Below are positions 25,185 to 33,507 of a DNA stretch of 42,251 nt, piece after piece; within the stretch, counting starts at the first letter, position 1, and the number at the start of each line of letters is the position of its first letter. The stretch spans positions 1 through 42,251 of the forward strand of contig CAZLMW010000067.1 in the NCBI GenBank assembly GCA_964560875.1. The letters run 5' to 3'. Source of the DNA: CAZLMW01 sp964560875 (GTDB lineage Bacteria > Myxococcota_A > UBA9042). The translations under genes and the position numbers were made by a program. The notes under the pieces were generated by a model that worked only from the letters and a program-made list of their open reading frames with translations, was not told the DNA's origin and did no database searches.

Positions 25185-26074
25185 GGCTTGATCGGCGTCG
25201 GAGCTTCGTCGATGAGGCCCGCGACCAGTCCGCCGATCTCCTCGGCCTCGAGCCGCCGCTTCTTATCGACCGTCGCGCCGGGACGCCAGCCGTCGTTGAG
25301 CACGATTTGGCCGCCCTGGATCTCGAAGACTCGACCGCTGACATGAGCCGAGCTCGCGCTCGCCAGCCACACGACCAACGGCGCGATATTGGCCGGATCG
25401 AAGACGTCGAAGCCCTCGTCAGGCGCCTTCATCATCGCGCCGAACGGGCCCTCGGTCATGCGAGTGCGCGCCGCCGGAGCGATGGCGTTTGCGGTGACTC
25501 CGTAGCGGCCCAGTTCGGCAGCTTGAACCACCGTCAGACCCGCGATTGCCGCCTTGGCCGCGCTGTAAGCCGACTGGCCGACGCTGCCGAGCAGCCCTGC
25601 GCCCGAGCTCGTGTTGATGATGCGCGCGTCGACCGTCTCGCCCGCTTTGGCTTGCGCTCGCCAATGCGCGGCGGCGTGGCGGCTGACACAGAAATGGCCC
25701 CGCAGGTGCACCCGGGTAACCGCGTCCCACTCCTCCACGCTGCATGAGACGAACATCCTGTCGCGCACGAATCCGGCGTTGTTGACGACCGCATCGACGC
25801 GCCCGAAGGCCTCGATCGCCTGGGCGACGAGCTTTCCAGACGCTTCCCAGTCGGCGATATCCGCGCCGTTGGCGATCGCCTGTCCGCCCGCGGCCTTGAT
25901 CGCGTCCACAACTTCCTGCGCAGGACCCGAAGCGGCGTCGCGGCCGTCGTTGGTGACGCCGAGATCGTTGACGACAACACGCGCCCCCGCTGCAGCGAGC
26001 GCCTCGGCGTGCGCGCGACCGATGCCGCGGCCCGCTCCCGTTACGATGACAACGCGGCCGTCGCAGATGCCCAT
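25169..26074 (-). CDS. SDR dehydrogenase of the 17-beta-HSD4/MFE-2 type (Hsd4A-like)
   Basis: A 301-residue short-chain dehydrogenase. The cofactor motif TGAGRGIG is at 12-19, NNAG at 98-101, the catalytic Ser near 156-157 and YSAAK with Y170 and K174. The RVVVNDLG and NNAGFVRDRMF segments are those of the (3R)-hydroxyacyl-CoA dehydrogenase part of multifunctional enzyme 2, and of mycobacterial Hsd4A and Rv3548c, which act in sterol side-chain oxidation. It probably oxidises a 3-hydroxyacyl-CoA. A tail after about 255 (GWRPGATVDKKRR) is typical of this subgroup. The ATG has GGAG six bases upstream. It is the last gene of the minus-strand operon, 21 bp after the preceding SDR, and its end overlaps that of the converging sulfatase-like gene by 16 bp. 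Confidence 0.85.
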   Translation of the reverse strand: MGICDGRVVIVTGAGRGIGRAHAEALAAAGARVVVNDLGVTNDGRDAASGPAQEVVDAIKAAGGQAIANGADIADWEASGKLVAQAIEAFGRVDAVVNNAGFVRDRMFVSCSVEEWDAVTRVHLRGHFCVSRHAAAHWRAQAKAGETVDARIINTSSGAGLLGSVGQSAYSAAKAAIAGLTVVQAAELGRYGVTANAIAPAARTRMTEGPFGAMMKAPDEGFDVFDPANIAPLVVWLASASSAHVSGRVFEIQGGQIVLNDGWRPGATVDKKRRLEAEEIGGLVAGLIDEAPTPIKPYGAR

Positions 26075-26095
26075 TCCTTGCTCCTTTCTGAGTGA

Positions 26096-26866
26096 TTACT
26101 GGTCGGCTTGCGCCGCGCGTAGAAACGCCGGCCATTCGCCACCGCCGTCGACGACCAGCGACGCGCCGGTGATGTAGCTGGACACGCCCGACGCCAGGTA
26201 GACGATGGCCCCCGCGACGTCGTCGGTCGTCGCCATACGTCCCATCGGAACGGTGGCGGCGACGCGCGCGATGCCCTCTTCGTCGCCGTAGTGCGCAAGC
26301 GATTTCTCCGTCCTGACAAGCCCCGCAGTAACGCAATTGACTCGGACTTTGGGCGCCCACTCGACCGCCTGGCTTCGCGCGAGGTTGATCAGCCCGGCCT
26401 TGGCGGCGCCATACGCGGCGGTCCCCGGCGAGGCGCGCGTTCCGCTGACCGACGTCACGTGCACGATGCGTCCGCCCTCTGCTTGCAGCTGCATGATCGC
26501 GTTGGCGCGCTGCGACAGGACCATCGGCGCAACCAGGTTGAGCGCCACGATGGCTTCGGAGAATCGTGGCGATGCCTTCGCCGCGGGCACGTATGGCGAA
26601 CCACCTGCGTTATTGACGAGCATGTCCAGCCGTCCAAACCGCACCACGATGTCGTTCATCATCGCGTCGGTCGCCTCGTGATCGCGCACGTCGGCGGCGA
26701 TGTACAGCGCCTCGCGACCGCCAGCCGAGATCGGCTGTTGAGGCTCCTTGCGACCACAAACCACGACATCTGCGCCGGCTTCAAGCAACACCTCGGCGGT
26801 CCGCTTACCGATCCCACTCGTGCCGCCGGTGATCAGCGCGACCTGGCCGTCAAAACGCAGCGTCAT
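26096..26866 (-). CDS. SDR-family oxidoreductase (Rv3549c-like)
   Basis: A 256-residue classical SDR with NAD(P)-binding TGGTSGIG at 13-20, NNAG at 85-88, N110, S139 and YGAAK with Y152 and K156. The C-terminal half (NCVTAGLVRTEKS, YLASGVSSYITGASLVVDGG) is standard for the family. Context suggests oxidation or reduction of a hydroxyl on a CoA-bound sterol intermediate, but SDR substrates cannot be read from sequence. The start ATG overlaps the stop of the upstream MaoC gene (ATGA), showing translational coupling. The Rv3549c comparison is from memory of the mycobacterial gene order and should be treated as an inference. Confidence 0.82.
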   Translation of the reverse strand: MTLRFDGQVALITGGTSGIGKRTAEVLLEAGADVVVCGRKEPQQPISAGGREALYIAADVRDHEATDAMMNDIVVRFGRLDMLVNNAGGSPYVPAAKASPRFSEAIVALNLVAPMVLSQRANAIMQLQAEGGRIVHVTSVSGTRASPGTAAYGAAKAGLINLARSQAVEWAPKVRVNCVTAGLVRTEKSLAHYGDEEGIARVAATVPMGRMATTDDVAGAIVYLASGVSSYITGASLVVDGGGEWPAFLRAAQADQ

Positions 26867-27297
26867 TGCACCGACTCCGAGCCCGCGACCGCGAAGTCCA
26901 TCGTGCCCTGAAGCACAACCGCGCCGTCTTGATTGGTGCACTGCACAGCGACCTGCAGCCGCGGCTGCGTCGTCCCATCGGGCAGCTGCACGTCCGTCGT
27001 TCCGGTGATTTCGCCGTCGATCGTCAACGTATCGCCCGGCCAGACCGGGGCCCGCCAACGAACCCAGCTCTTGCGAACCCTCTCCGGGCCCAGCCAGTCG
27101 CTCGCCCACGCGCACATCGCGCCCGCCGGATACATACCGACCACGATCGGCGCCGGCATCCCAGCCGCCTTCGCGAACGGCTCGTCGTGGTGCATCGGCT
27201 CAAAATCACCCGAAGCGCCCTGGTAGATCACGACATCGGTGCGCGAAATCGGGCCCAATACACGCGGCGCCGGCTTGGTCATCGAGGCGTCAGCCAT
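26863..27297 (-). CDS. MaoC-like (R)-specific enoyl-CoA hydratase subunit (HadB/ChsH1-like)
   Basis: A 144-residue hotdog-fold protein. The hydratase-2 motif is visible as SGDFEPMHHDEPFAKAAG, where D31 and H36 occupy the positions of the catalytic Asp-His dyad; the usual Asn-Pro is Glu-Pro. It probably adds water to an enoyl-CoA together with the upstream FAS1-type subunit. The ATG at 27297 overlaps the end of that gene by eight bases, and its own stop overlaps the next start by four, so the three genes are translationally coupled. An in-frame ATG at 27282 is an alternative start. In Mycobacterium ChsH1 pairs with ChsH2 in removal of the sterol side chain. Confidence 0.85.
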   Translation of the reverse strand: MADASMTKPAPRVLGPISRTDVVIYQGASGDFEPMHHDEPFAKAAGMPAPIVVGMYPAGAMCAWASDWLGPERVRKSWVRWRAPVWPGDTLTIDGEITGTTDVQLPDGTTQPRLQVAVQCTNQDGAVVLQGTMDFAVAGSESVQ

Positions 27298-27760
27298 CTT
27301 TGGTCTCCCCATCACCACCGGCGGGTTTGGCGGTCTCCACCGCGGTCATCTTGGCCCGCGCCACGAGCGTTCCCGCCGCGTCCCGGTAGTCGGTCACCAT
27401 CTCGACAAACGTCAGCGACCCGCCCCGCCGTCCCTGCTTTTCGAAGATCCGGTCGATGCGCGACTGCGCATTCAGCACATCCCCGTCGCGCGGCGGCGGT
27501 CCGAAGAATTCGTACTCCTGCGACGCGTGCATCCCCCGCGCCTTGCTCATCTGCACCGTCGACCACGGGTTGGCGCCTTGCCGGCCGCGCTCCCAGTGAA
27601 ACATCGACGTGAGGAACGTGGCCGGAACCACCGGACGCTCGCCGCCGTGATGGTCGGGATGCTCCGCGGCGATGGCGCGGCTGAACTCGGCGATCTTGCC
27701 GCGCTCGATATGCACCTGGAAGGGCACGCCCACATTGCCTTCCGCTCTCTTGTCGACCAT
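27290..27760 (-). CDS. FAS1-like/MaoC N-terminal dehydratase-domain protein (HadA/ChsH2-N-like)
   Basis: A 156-residue protein of the MaoC_dehydrat_N type (PVVPATFLTSMFHWERG, EYEFFGPPPRDGDVL, SRIDRIFEKQGRRGGSLTFV). Members such as HadA form a heterodimer with a catalytic MaoC subunit and shape the substrate pocket for bulky acyl chains. The overlapping downstream gene encodes exactly such a partner. Unlike mycobacterial ChsH2 it lacks a C-terminal DUF35 domain. GAGGG precedes the ATG by seven bases. It follows the IpdF-like gene by 21 bp. Confidence 0.83.
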   Translation of the reverse strand: MVDKRAEGNVGVPFQVHIERGKIAEFSRAIAAEHPDHHGGERPVVPATFLTSMFHWERGRQGANPWSTVQMSKARGMHASQEYEFFGPPPRDGDVLNAQSRIDRIFEKQGRRGGSLTFVEMVTDYRDAAGTLVARAKMTAVETAKPAGGDGETKDG

Positions 27761-27781
27761 CGAATCGCCCTCTCTCGTTTT

Positions 27782-28564
27782 TCAGGCCCGTTGCGAGCTG
27801 ACCGCGAGGATCTCGCCGGTCATGTACGACGCATAGTCGCTGGCGAGAAAGACAATGACGTTGGCGACTTCCCAGGGCGCCGCGGCACGCCCGAACGCCT
27901 CGCGCGAGGTGAGCTCGTTGAGCAGCTCTTCGGTGGTGACCTTGGCCAGGAAGGGGTGCATGGCGAGGCTCGGCGCGACCGCATTGATACGAATCCCATG
28001 ATCGGCAGCCTCCACCGCCGCGCAGCGCGTTAGCGCCATCACACCCGCCTTGGCCGCGGCGTAGTGGCTCTGCCCCTTCTGGGCCCGCCAGCCGAGCACC
28101 GACGCGTTGTTGACGATCGCCCCCTTGCCGCGCGGAGTCATGTGCTGAAGCGCCGCCCGCATGCAGCGCATTGTCCCGGTAAGCGTCACGTCGAGCACGT
28201 GGTTCCACTGCGCGTCGCTCATATCGGCGAGGTTGGCTGTGCCGCCGAGTCCAGCGTTGTTGATCAGCACGTCGATGCCACCTGTCTGCGCCGCCGCAAA
28301 CGCAAACATCGCGTCGACCTGTCCCTGCACGGTGACGTCGCAGATGCAGGTTTGAGGACGCGTACCGGTGATTTCGGCCAGGCGATCTGCCGATTCGCCG
28401 ACACGACGCGCGTGCCGGTCGCTCAAGATGACGGTCGCCCCCTCTTCGGCGCACCGGCGGGCCGTTGCAAACCCGATCCCGGTCCCCGCAGCGGCGGTGA
28501 CGAGCACATTTTTGCCCGCGAGCAGGTTATGGCCCTCGGGATAGGCCGGCAGTGTTTTGCTCAT
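27782..28564 (-). CDS. ipdF: SDR resembling IpdF (Rv3559c) of sterol C/D-ring catabolism
   Basis: A 260-residue SDR. The cofactor loop is TAAAGTGIG at 23-31, NNAG is at 102-105, and the catalytic residues are S155, Y168 and K172 (YAAAK). The combination AAAGTGIGFATARR, NNASVLGWRAQKGQSHYAAA, SLAMHPFLAKV and SREAFGRAAAPWEVANVIVF is, in my memory, very close to actinobacterial IpdF. IpdF acts on the hydroxyl/oxo position of CoA-bound hydroindane intermediates from rings C and D. The start ATG lies inside a 17-bp tandem array and has no ribosome binding site in the repeat, so expression may be altered. The distance to the acyl-CoA dehydrogenase gene upstream is unknown because of the assembly gap. 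Confidence 0.78.
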   Translation of the reverse strand: MSKTLPAYPEGHNLLAGKNVLVTAAAGTGIGFATARRCAEEGATVILSDRHARRVGESADRLAEITGTRPQTCICDVTVQGQVDAMFAFAAAQTGGIDVLINNAGLGGTANLADMSDAQWNHVLDVTLTGTMRCMRAALQHMTPRGKGAIVNNASVLGWRAQKGQSHYAAAKAGVMALTRCAAVEAADHGIRINAVAPSLAMHPFLAKVTTEELLNELTSREAFGRAAAPWEVANVIVFLASDYASYMTGEILAVSSQRA

Positions 28565-28760
28565 AGTTGGGTTTTGCTCATAGTTGGGTTTTGCTCATAG
28601 TTGGGTTTTGCTCATAGTTGGGTTTNNNNNNNNNNNNNNNNNNNNNNNNNNNNNNNNNNNNNNNNNNNNNNNNNNNNNNNNNNNNNNNNNNNNNNNNNNN
28701 NNNNNNNNNNNNNNNNNNNNNNNNNTGCTCATAGTTGGGTCTTGCTCATGGTTGATTCCG
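28555..28760. repeat. 17-bp tandem array spanning an ipdF-like start codon and an assembly gap
   Basis: Four perfect head-to-tail copies of TTTTGCTCATAGTTGGG occupy 28555-28622. After the N run, one near copy and one degenerate copy follow (28726 to about 28755). Each unit carries the minus-strand codons ATG-AGC-AAA, the beginning of the ipdF-like gene, so the array is a multiplication of the gene's start. The true copy number is hidden by the gap. Confidence 0.92.
28626..28725. other. Assembly gap of 100 N
   Basis: Exactly 100 undetermined bases lie within the 17-bp repeat array. This length is a common assembler default, so the real distance is unknown. Confidence 0.98.
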
Positions 28761-28797
28761 GGGCTTGAGCGGGAAGGTGTCGCGCGGTTGGACAAAT

Positions 28798-29964
28798 TCA
28801 GCGCCTTCGCGGCAGGCCGAGCCCCCGTTGGGCGATGATGTTGCGCTGGATTTCGCTTGTTCCCGCATAGATCGTGTCGGCCCGCGAGAACAAGAAGAGG
28901 CGCTGCAGAATCGACAATTCGCCGCTCTCGAGGCGCGCGCTCTGTTCGCCGATGACGTCCATCGCAAGCTCGCCCAGGCTCTTATGCCACTCCGACCACA
29001 GCAGCTTGTTGACGATCGCGCCGCGCGCGGGCTTGCCCGATTCCCGTAGCGTCCGCAGCGCCAACAAACGCTGACTGCGCAGACCGGCCCAGGCCTTCGC
29101 GATGCGGTCGGCGATCGCGGGATTGTCGATGCGCCCATTTGCCCTGGCGGCCGCGATCACCGCTTCGAGCTCACGTTCAAAGCCGATCTGCTGGCCGAGG
29201 GTCGAGACGCCGCGTTCGTGCTTGAGCGTCGCCATGGCCGCCTTCCAGCCGTCGCCGGGACGTCCCACGATATTGTCGCGCGCCGTCGTAGCGCCCTCGA
29301 AGAAGACCTCGCAGAACTCGGACTTGCCCGTCATCTGGTCGATCGGCTTGATGGTGATGCCCGGCTGGTCCATCGGCACGAGGATGTAGGACAGGCCGCG
29401 ATGTTTGGCGGCGTCGGCGTCGGTTCGGCAGAGCACAAAGCACCACTGGGCCCACGCCGCGTGGCTCGTCCAGACCTTTTGGCCGTCGATGCGCCAGGTA
29501 TCACCGTCGAGCACGGCGCGGGTGCGAACTCCCGCGAGATCGGAGCCGGCTTCCGGTTCGGAGTAGCCCTGGCACCACAGCACCTCAGCGCGCCGAATCG
29601 GGGGCAGAAAGCGGCGCTTCTGTTCGTCGGTGCCCAGCTCGATAAGGGTCGGACCGAGCAACGTTTCGCCGATATGGCCAAGCCGACCGGGACCTCCGGC
29701 GCGCGCATATTCCTCGTGCCAGATGAGCTGCTGCGGGATGGAGAGCCCGCGTCCGCCGTGTTCTGTCGGCCAGCTTGTGCACGTCCAGCCACCGTCGGCG
29801 AGTTTGCGTTCCCACGCCTCGCGCAGCGGCAGCATATCCTCCATCTCGTCGCCGGGCCCGCCGCGGCCGTGCAAGACGGTGAACTCCCCGACGAGGTTGG
29901 CTTTCATCCAAGCGCAGACCTCGTCGCGAAACGCCTCATCTGCGGGTGAAAAGCCGATGTGCAT
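28798..29964 (-). CDS. Acyl-CoA dehydrogenase, larger partner of a two-gene pair (FadE26/IpdE-like)
   Basis: A 388-residue flavoprotein that desaturates an acyl-CoA. Recognisable regions are the N-terminal helical domain, WPTEHGGRGLS, the substrate/FAD segment CQGYSEPEAGSDLAGVRTRA, WTSHAAWAQWCFVLCRT, the ERGVSTLGQQ helix and the C-terminal YAGTSEIQRNIIAQR. Length and motifs are complete. Mycobacterial sterol catabolism uses alpha2beta2 acyl-CoA dehydrogenases encoded by adjacent genes. The adjacent shorter homologue 24 bp upstream fits that design, and this gene carries the canonical C-terminal motif. Electron transfer would go to ETF. The exact substrate (side chain or hydroindane acid) cannot be assigned. 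Confidence 0.9.
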   Translation of the reverse strand: MHIGFSPADEAFRDEVCAWMKANLVGEFTVLHGRGGPGDEMEDMLPLREAWERKLADGGWTCTSWPTEHGGRGLSIPQQLIWHEEYARAGGPGRLGHIGETLLGPTLIELGTDEQKRRFLPPIRRAEVLWCQGYSEPEAGSDLAGVRTRAVLDGDTWRIDGQKVWTSHAAWAQWCFVLCRTDADAAKHRGLSYILVPMDQPGITIKPIDQMTGKSEFCEVFFEGATTARDNIVGRPGDGWKAAMATLKHERGVSTLGQQIGFERELEAVIAAARANGRIDNPAIADRIAKAWAGLRSQRLLALRTLRESGKPARGAIVNKLLWSEWHKSLGELAMDVIGEQSARLESGELSILQRLFLFSRADTIYAGTSEIQRNIIAQRGLGLPRRR

Positions 29965-29988
29965 GCGAAGTTCCCCGGAAAATCGGGC

Positions 29989-31020
29989 TCAGAGAGAGGT
30001 CGCGACGCCAGCGGCCGCACGGAGTCGGGCTGGGATCGAGGTTCGGTCGCGGAACAGGCGCCGCGTGGTCTCGGCGCGCTTGAACAGCAGGTGGCAGTCG
30101 TGTTCCCAGGTGAACCCGATACCGCCGTGAACCTGGATCGCGGTGCCGGCGTTGAAGAACGCTGCGTCGCCGCACACCTGGCTGGCGATGACCGCCGCCT
30201 CGTCGCGTTCGCCTTTGTCGTTGTCGATGGTCCACGCCGCATACCACGCCGCCGATCGCGCCAACTCCACCTGCACGAGCATGTCCGCACAGTGATGCTG
30301 GACCGCCTGGAAGCTGCCGATGGGCACCCCGAACTGCTTGCGATCGATCGCGTACGAAACGCTCATCTGCAGGCATCGTTCCGCGAGTCCGGTCTGCGCG
30401 CAGGCCATCGCCGCATGGGCCATATTGCCGAGCAGCCGCGTGACGTTGCCGTTTTCAAAGGGGCGTTTGGCTGCCTCTTCAGCGGACACATCGGCCAGCC
30501 GCCATGACGCATCGAGAGGTTGGGCTGGAACGATCTCGGAGCCGGCGGTCTCGAGCAAGAGCGCGCCCTCGTTGCCGGCATAGACCACGACATCGGCGCC
30601 GTCCGCGAAAGGCACGCTGCGCAGCACATCCGCCCCGTCGCGTTCGTCGATGGAAAACGTTGCGCGCTGTGATCCTGCGCAAAGCCCGGGGAGCCAACGC
30701 TCCTTGGCGGTCTCGTCGGCGAAGCGGTCGATCGCGGCCACCGCAAGCTGGTGAAAGAGGACCGGTCCGTCGATCAACCACATGCCGAGCACTTCAGCGC
30801 ACAGGCAAGCGTCCAGCCAGCCGGCGCCCTGGCCACCCCAGCGCTCCTCGGCCGCGATTCCGAGCACGCCCACGTCACCGAGCAGCGTCCAGAGCTCGTC
30901 GTCGACACCCGACCGGGTCGCCAGGCCTTTGCGGACCAAGGCGCCGCCGCCCATGTCGTCGACGAGGCGGCCCAGACCCTCGAGGAAGGCCTGTTGATCT
31001 TCGTCTGGTTGAAAGTGCAT
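29989..31020 (-). CDS. Acyl-CoA dehydrogenase, shorter divergent partner
   Basis: A 343-residue acyl-CoA dehydrogenase homologue. It keeps the C-terminal domain motifs (SYAIDRKQFGVPIGSFQAVQ, IQVHGGIGFTWEHDCHLLFK) but has a degenerate middle domain: the region between ATFSIDERDGADVL and ENGNVTRLL is short and lacks the usual S-E-P-x-x-G-S-D segment. Such degenerate subunits are the partners in heteromeric steroid ACADs, where FAD and substrate sites form at the interface. The stop is 24 bp before its partner and the start is 6 bp after the P450 gene, which supports operon membership. Confidence 0.88.
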   Translation of the reverse strand: MHFQPDEDQQAFLEGLGRLVDDMGGGALVRKGLATRSGVDDELWTLLGDVGVLGIAAEERWGGQGAGWLDACLCAEVLGMWLIDGPVLFHQLAVAAIDRFADETAKERWLPGLCAGSQRATFSIDERDGADVLRSVPFADGADVVVYAGNEGALLLETAGSEIVPAQPLDASWRLADVSAEEAAKRPFENGNVTRLLGNMAHAAMACAQTGLAERCLQMSVSYAIDRKQFGVPIGSFQAVQHHCADMLVQVELARSAAWYAAWTIDNDKGERDEAAVIASQVCGDAAFFNAGTAIQVHGGIGFTWEHDCHLLFKRAETTRRLFRDRTSIPARLRAAAGVATSL

Positions 31021-31026
31021 CGCGGC

Positions 31027-32295
31027 TCAGGCCGGTACGAGGCGCACCGGGATCTCCTTGTAGCCGTTGATGAAGTTGCTGCGCAGCCGACGCACGTCAC
31101 CGGCCAACTCGACCGACTTATAGCGTTTGGCCAGCTCCTCGAACATCACCTTGATCTCAAGCCGCGCCAGCGATGCGCCCAAGCAGAAGTGCTCGCCGAC
31201 GCCAAACGCCAGGTGGTCGTTGGGCGAGCGCGCGAGATCGAACGTGAAGGGGTCGTCGAAGATCGCCTCATCGCGGTTGGCCGAAGGGTAGATCATGCAG
31301 ATCTTCTCGTTTTCCTTGATCAGCTGACCACGGATTTCGACGTCGCGCGTCGCCGTGCGGCGGAAGTACATGACGGGGGTCACCCAGCGCACGATCTCCT
31401 CGGTGCCGGTCGTCATGAGATCGGGATCCTCACGCAGCTTCGCGTACTGATCGGGGTTGTCGAGCAGCGCCAACATGCCGCCGCTGATCGCGTTGCGCGT
31501 GGTCTCGTTGCCGGCCACGGCGAGCAGCAGAAAGAAGCTATCGAACTCCATCTCCGTGAGCTTCTCGCCGTCGATCTCGGCGTTCATCAATACGCGCACG
31601 AGGTCATCGCCGCGTTCGCCAGCCCGCGATTCCGCCAGTGTGTTGGCGTACATCCACACCTCCATCGCGGCCATGCGGGCGTCTTCGATGGTGGTTTGGA
31701 ATTCGGGGTCGTCAAAGCCGATGAGGCGGTTGCTCCAGTCGAACAACATCCCGCGGTCCTCCTGCGGCACCCCGATCAAATCGGCGATCACCTGCAGCGG
31801 AAGCTCGGCGGCGACCTCGCGCACGAAGTCGATCGTGCCCTTCTCAGCAGCCAATGCCGTCGCACGGACGAGGATCGCGTTCACCCGCTCGCGGACCTTT
31901 GGCTCCATCGCGCGGACCATCCGGGGCGTGAACCCGGTGCGCACGAGGTTGCGGAACTTGCGGTGCTGCGGCGGGTCCATGTTGACCATCAGCATGCGGA
32001 TGTTGTCCAGGTCCTGCTGCTCGTAGTCTTCGATGTTGGTGCCGCCTCGCCAGCTGCTGAACGTCCCGGGGTCTTTCGAGATCCGCACGACGTCTTCGTG
32101 GCGCGTGATCGCCCAGTAGCCGCCGTGGGGCTCGTCCTGGAAGTAGACGGGGCACTCGGCCCGCAGCTTCTGCCAGCTCTCGTGGGGCACACCCGCGAGG
32201 TAGGTGTCGGGGCTGAAGACGTCGACGTCGAGCTTGTAGCTCTTGCCCGGTGCTGTGGTTGTGGTTGCGGCGGTTGCGGCGGCGGATTCGGCCAT
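31027..32295 (-). CDS. Cytochrome P450 of the CYP125/CYP142/CYP124 type
   Basis: A 422-residue soluble bacterial P450. The I-helix oxygen-activation segment is AGNETTRN (about 256-263), the ExxR motif is EIVR, and the heme-binding loop is FGVGEHFCLGASLAR with the thiolate Cys371. Overall wording (DDPFTFDLARSPNDHLAFGV, RSNFINGYKEIPVRL) is close to the sterol side-chain hydroxylases CYP125 and CYP142, which oxidise C26/C27 of cholesterol or cholestenone to the acid. GAGG precedes the ATG by five bases. No ferredoxin or reductase gene is adjacent. Other terpenoid- or fatty-acid-oxidising P450s of the same clan are the main alternative; the surrounding genes favour a sterol. Confidence 0.88.
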   Translation of the reverse strand: MAESAAATAATTTTAPGKSYKLDVDVFSPDTYLAGVPHESWQKLRAECPVYFQDEPHGGYWAITRHEDVVRISKDPGTFSSWRGGTNIEDYEQQDLDNIRMLMVNMDPPQHRKFRNLVRTGFTPRMVRAMEPKVRERVNAILVRATALAAEKGTIDFVREVAAELPLQVIADLIGVPQEDRGMLFDWSNRLIGFDDPEFQTTIEDARMAAMEVWMYANTLAESRAGERGDDLVRVLMNAEIDGEKLTEMEFDSFFLLLAVAGNETTRNAISGGMLALLDNPDQYAKLREDPDLMTTGTEEIVRWVTPVMYFRRTATRDVEIRGQLIKENEKICMIYPSANRDEAIFDDPFTFDLARSPNDHLAFGVGEHFCLGASLARLEIKVMFEELAKRYKSVELAGDVRRLRSNFINGYKEIPVRLVPA

Positions 32296-32337
32296 CGTGT
32301 CCTCGCTTGTGGTTGGTTGCGTCGTTGGTGCGGCGTA

Positions 32338-33459
32338 TCAGAGCCCGAGACCGGCCAGTCGCGCAATGGTGCTGCGGCATTCATCGACCATCGCGTTGAC
32401 CAGCTCGCCCGCGCCGATCGGCTTGTTCATCCGGCCGACGATCTGGCCGACCGGGTTGGGGACCATCCGCGCCGCATCGGATTCAGGGTTGTCCTCGGCG
32501 TGCGTGCGCATGCGTTGGACGGCATCGGCGATCAGCATGAAATGCAGCGGCATGGGCAGCGGATCGGGGTTGGCTTTGGCGGACCAGGCTTGCGTCCACG
32601 GCGTCTTCAATTGTCGGGCCGGTTTGCCGGTCAACGCCTTGGACCGAACGGTGTCACGGCTGCCCGCAGCGAGCAGGGCGTTCTTGATGAAGTCCGGCTC
32701 GGCGCTGTCGGTCGTCGTCAACCACACCGAACCGCACCACGCGCCTTCGGCCCCAAGCGCCAACGCCGCAGCGAGCTGTCGTCCGCTTCCCACACCGCCA
32801 GCTGCCAGCACATGGGCGCGACCCGCGACGGCGTCGACGACATCGGGGACGTTGACGAACGTACTGACATCTCCGCAATGACCGCCCGCTTCCGTGCCCT
32901 GCGCGATGATCACATCAACACCGGCGGAGATTTGTTTGAGCGCGTGGCGCGGACTGCCCGACAGCGCGCCGACGAGGACACCTTGGTCATGGGCACGGGC
33001 GATCACGTCTTCGGGCGGCGGCCCGAGCGCGTTGGCGAGCAGCTTGATCGGCCGCTTCAGGACCATGTCGACCTGCGGCATCGTGCGCTCGCGCGTCCAC
33101 TGGATCAGGGTTTCGGTGGGCGTGGCGTCGGCGGGCAGGGCCGGGACACCGTGGTCGGCCAGCACCTTGTCGACAAAAGCGCGATGGGCGGCGGGAATCA
33201 TCGCCTCGAGCCCATCCTTGGTGATGTCCTGGCCCTTGCCGACGTGGACGGCGGGCATCACCACGTCGGCTCCGTAAGACCGGCCGTCGATGTTGGCGTC
33301 GATGTAGTCGAGGATCTCATCGAGCTCGTGCAGCTGCCAGCCGATCGCACCAAGCACACCGAGCCCGCCCGCCTTGCTCACCGCGATCACGACGTCAGGC
33401 GACCGGGAGAACGCGAAGATGGGCACCTCGATGCCGAGTTTCTTGCAAAGTTCGTTCAC
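32338..33459 (-). CDS. NPD-family flavin-dependent oxidoreductase (IpdC-like)
   Basis: A 373-residue TIM-barrel flavoprotein of the nitronate-monooxygenase/2-nitropropane-dioxygenase family. Visible motifs are SRSPDVVIAVSKAGGLGVLG near the N-terminus, VDVIIAQGTEAGGHCG (phosphate/FMN-binding and active-site region) and HVLAAGGVGSGRQLAAALAL. IpdC of Mycobacterium belongs to this family and acts on a CoA-bound hydroindane during C/D-ring breakdown. The segment DGRSYGADVVMPAVHVGKGQ also recalls the related Rv1533. The start is a GTG at 33459 with GGAG six bases upstream. It lies 48 bp after the Rieske gene and 42 bp before the P450. The sterol role is inferred from neighbours. Confidence 0.8.
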   Translation of the reverse strand: MNELCKKLGIEVPIFAFSRSPDVVIAVSKAGGLGVLGAIGWQLHELDEILDYIDANIDGRSYGADVVMPAVHVGKGQDITKDGLEAMIPAAHRAFVDKVLADHGVPALPADATPTETLIQWTRERTMPQVDMVLKRPIKLLANALGPPPEDVIARAHDQGVLVGALSGSPRHALKQISAGVDVIIAQGTEAGGHCGDVSTFVNVPDVVDAVAGRAHVLAAGGVGSGRQLAAALALGAEGAWCGSVWLTTTDSAEPDFIKNALLAAGSRDTVRSKALTGKPARQLKTPWTQAWSAKANPDPLPMPLHFMLIADAVQRMRTHAEDNPESDAARMVPNPVGQIVGRMNKPIGAGELVNAMVDECRSTIARLAGLGL

Positions 33460-33507
33460 GTCTTGCTCCGACAGAAGGACGCTGGGGTGGGGTGCGCCGA
33501 ACCGCGA

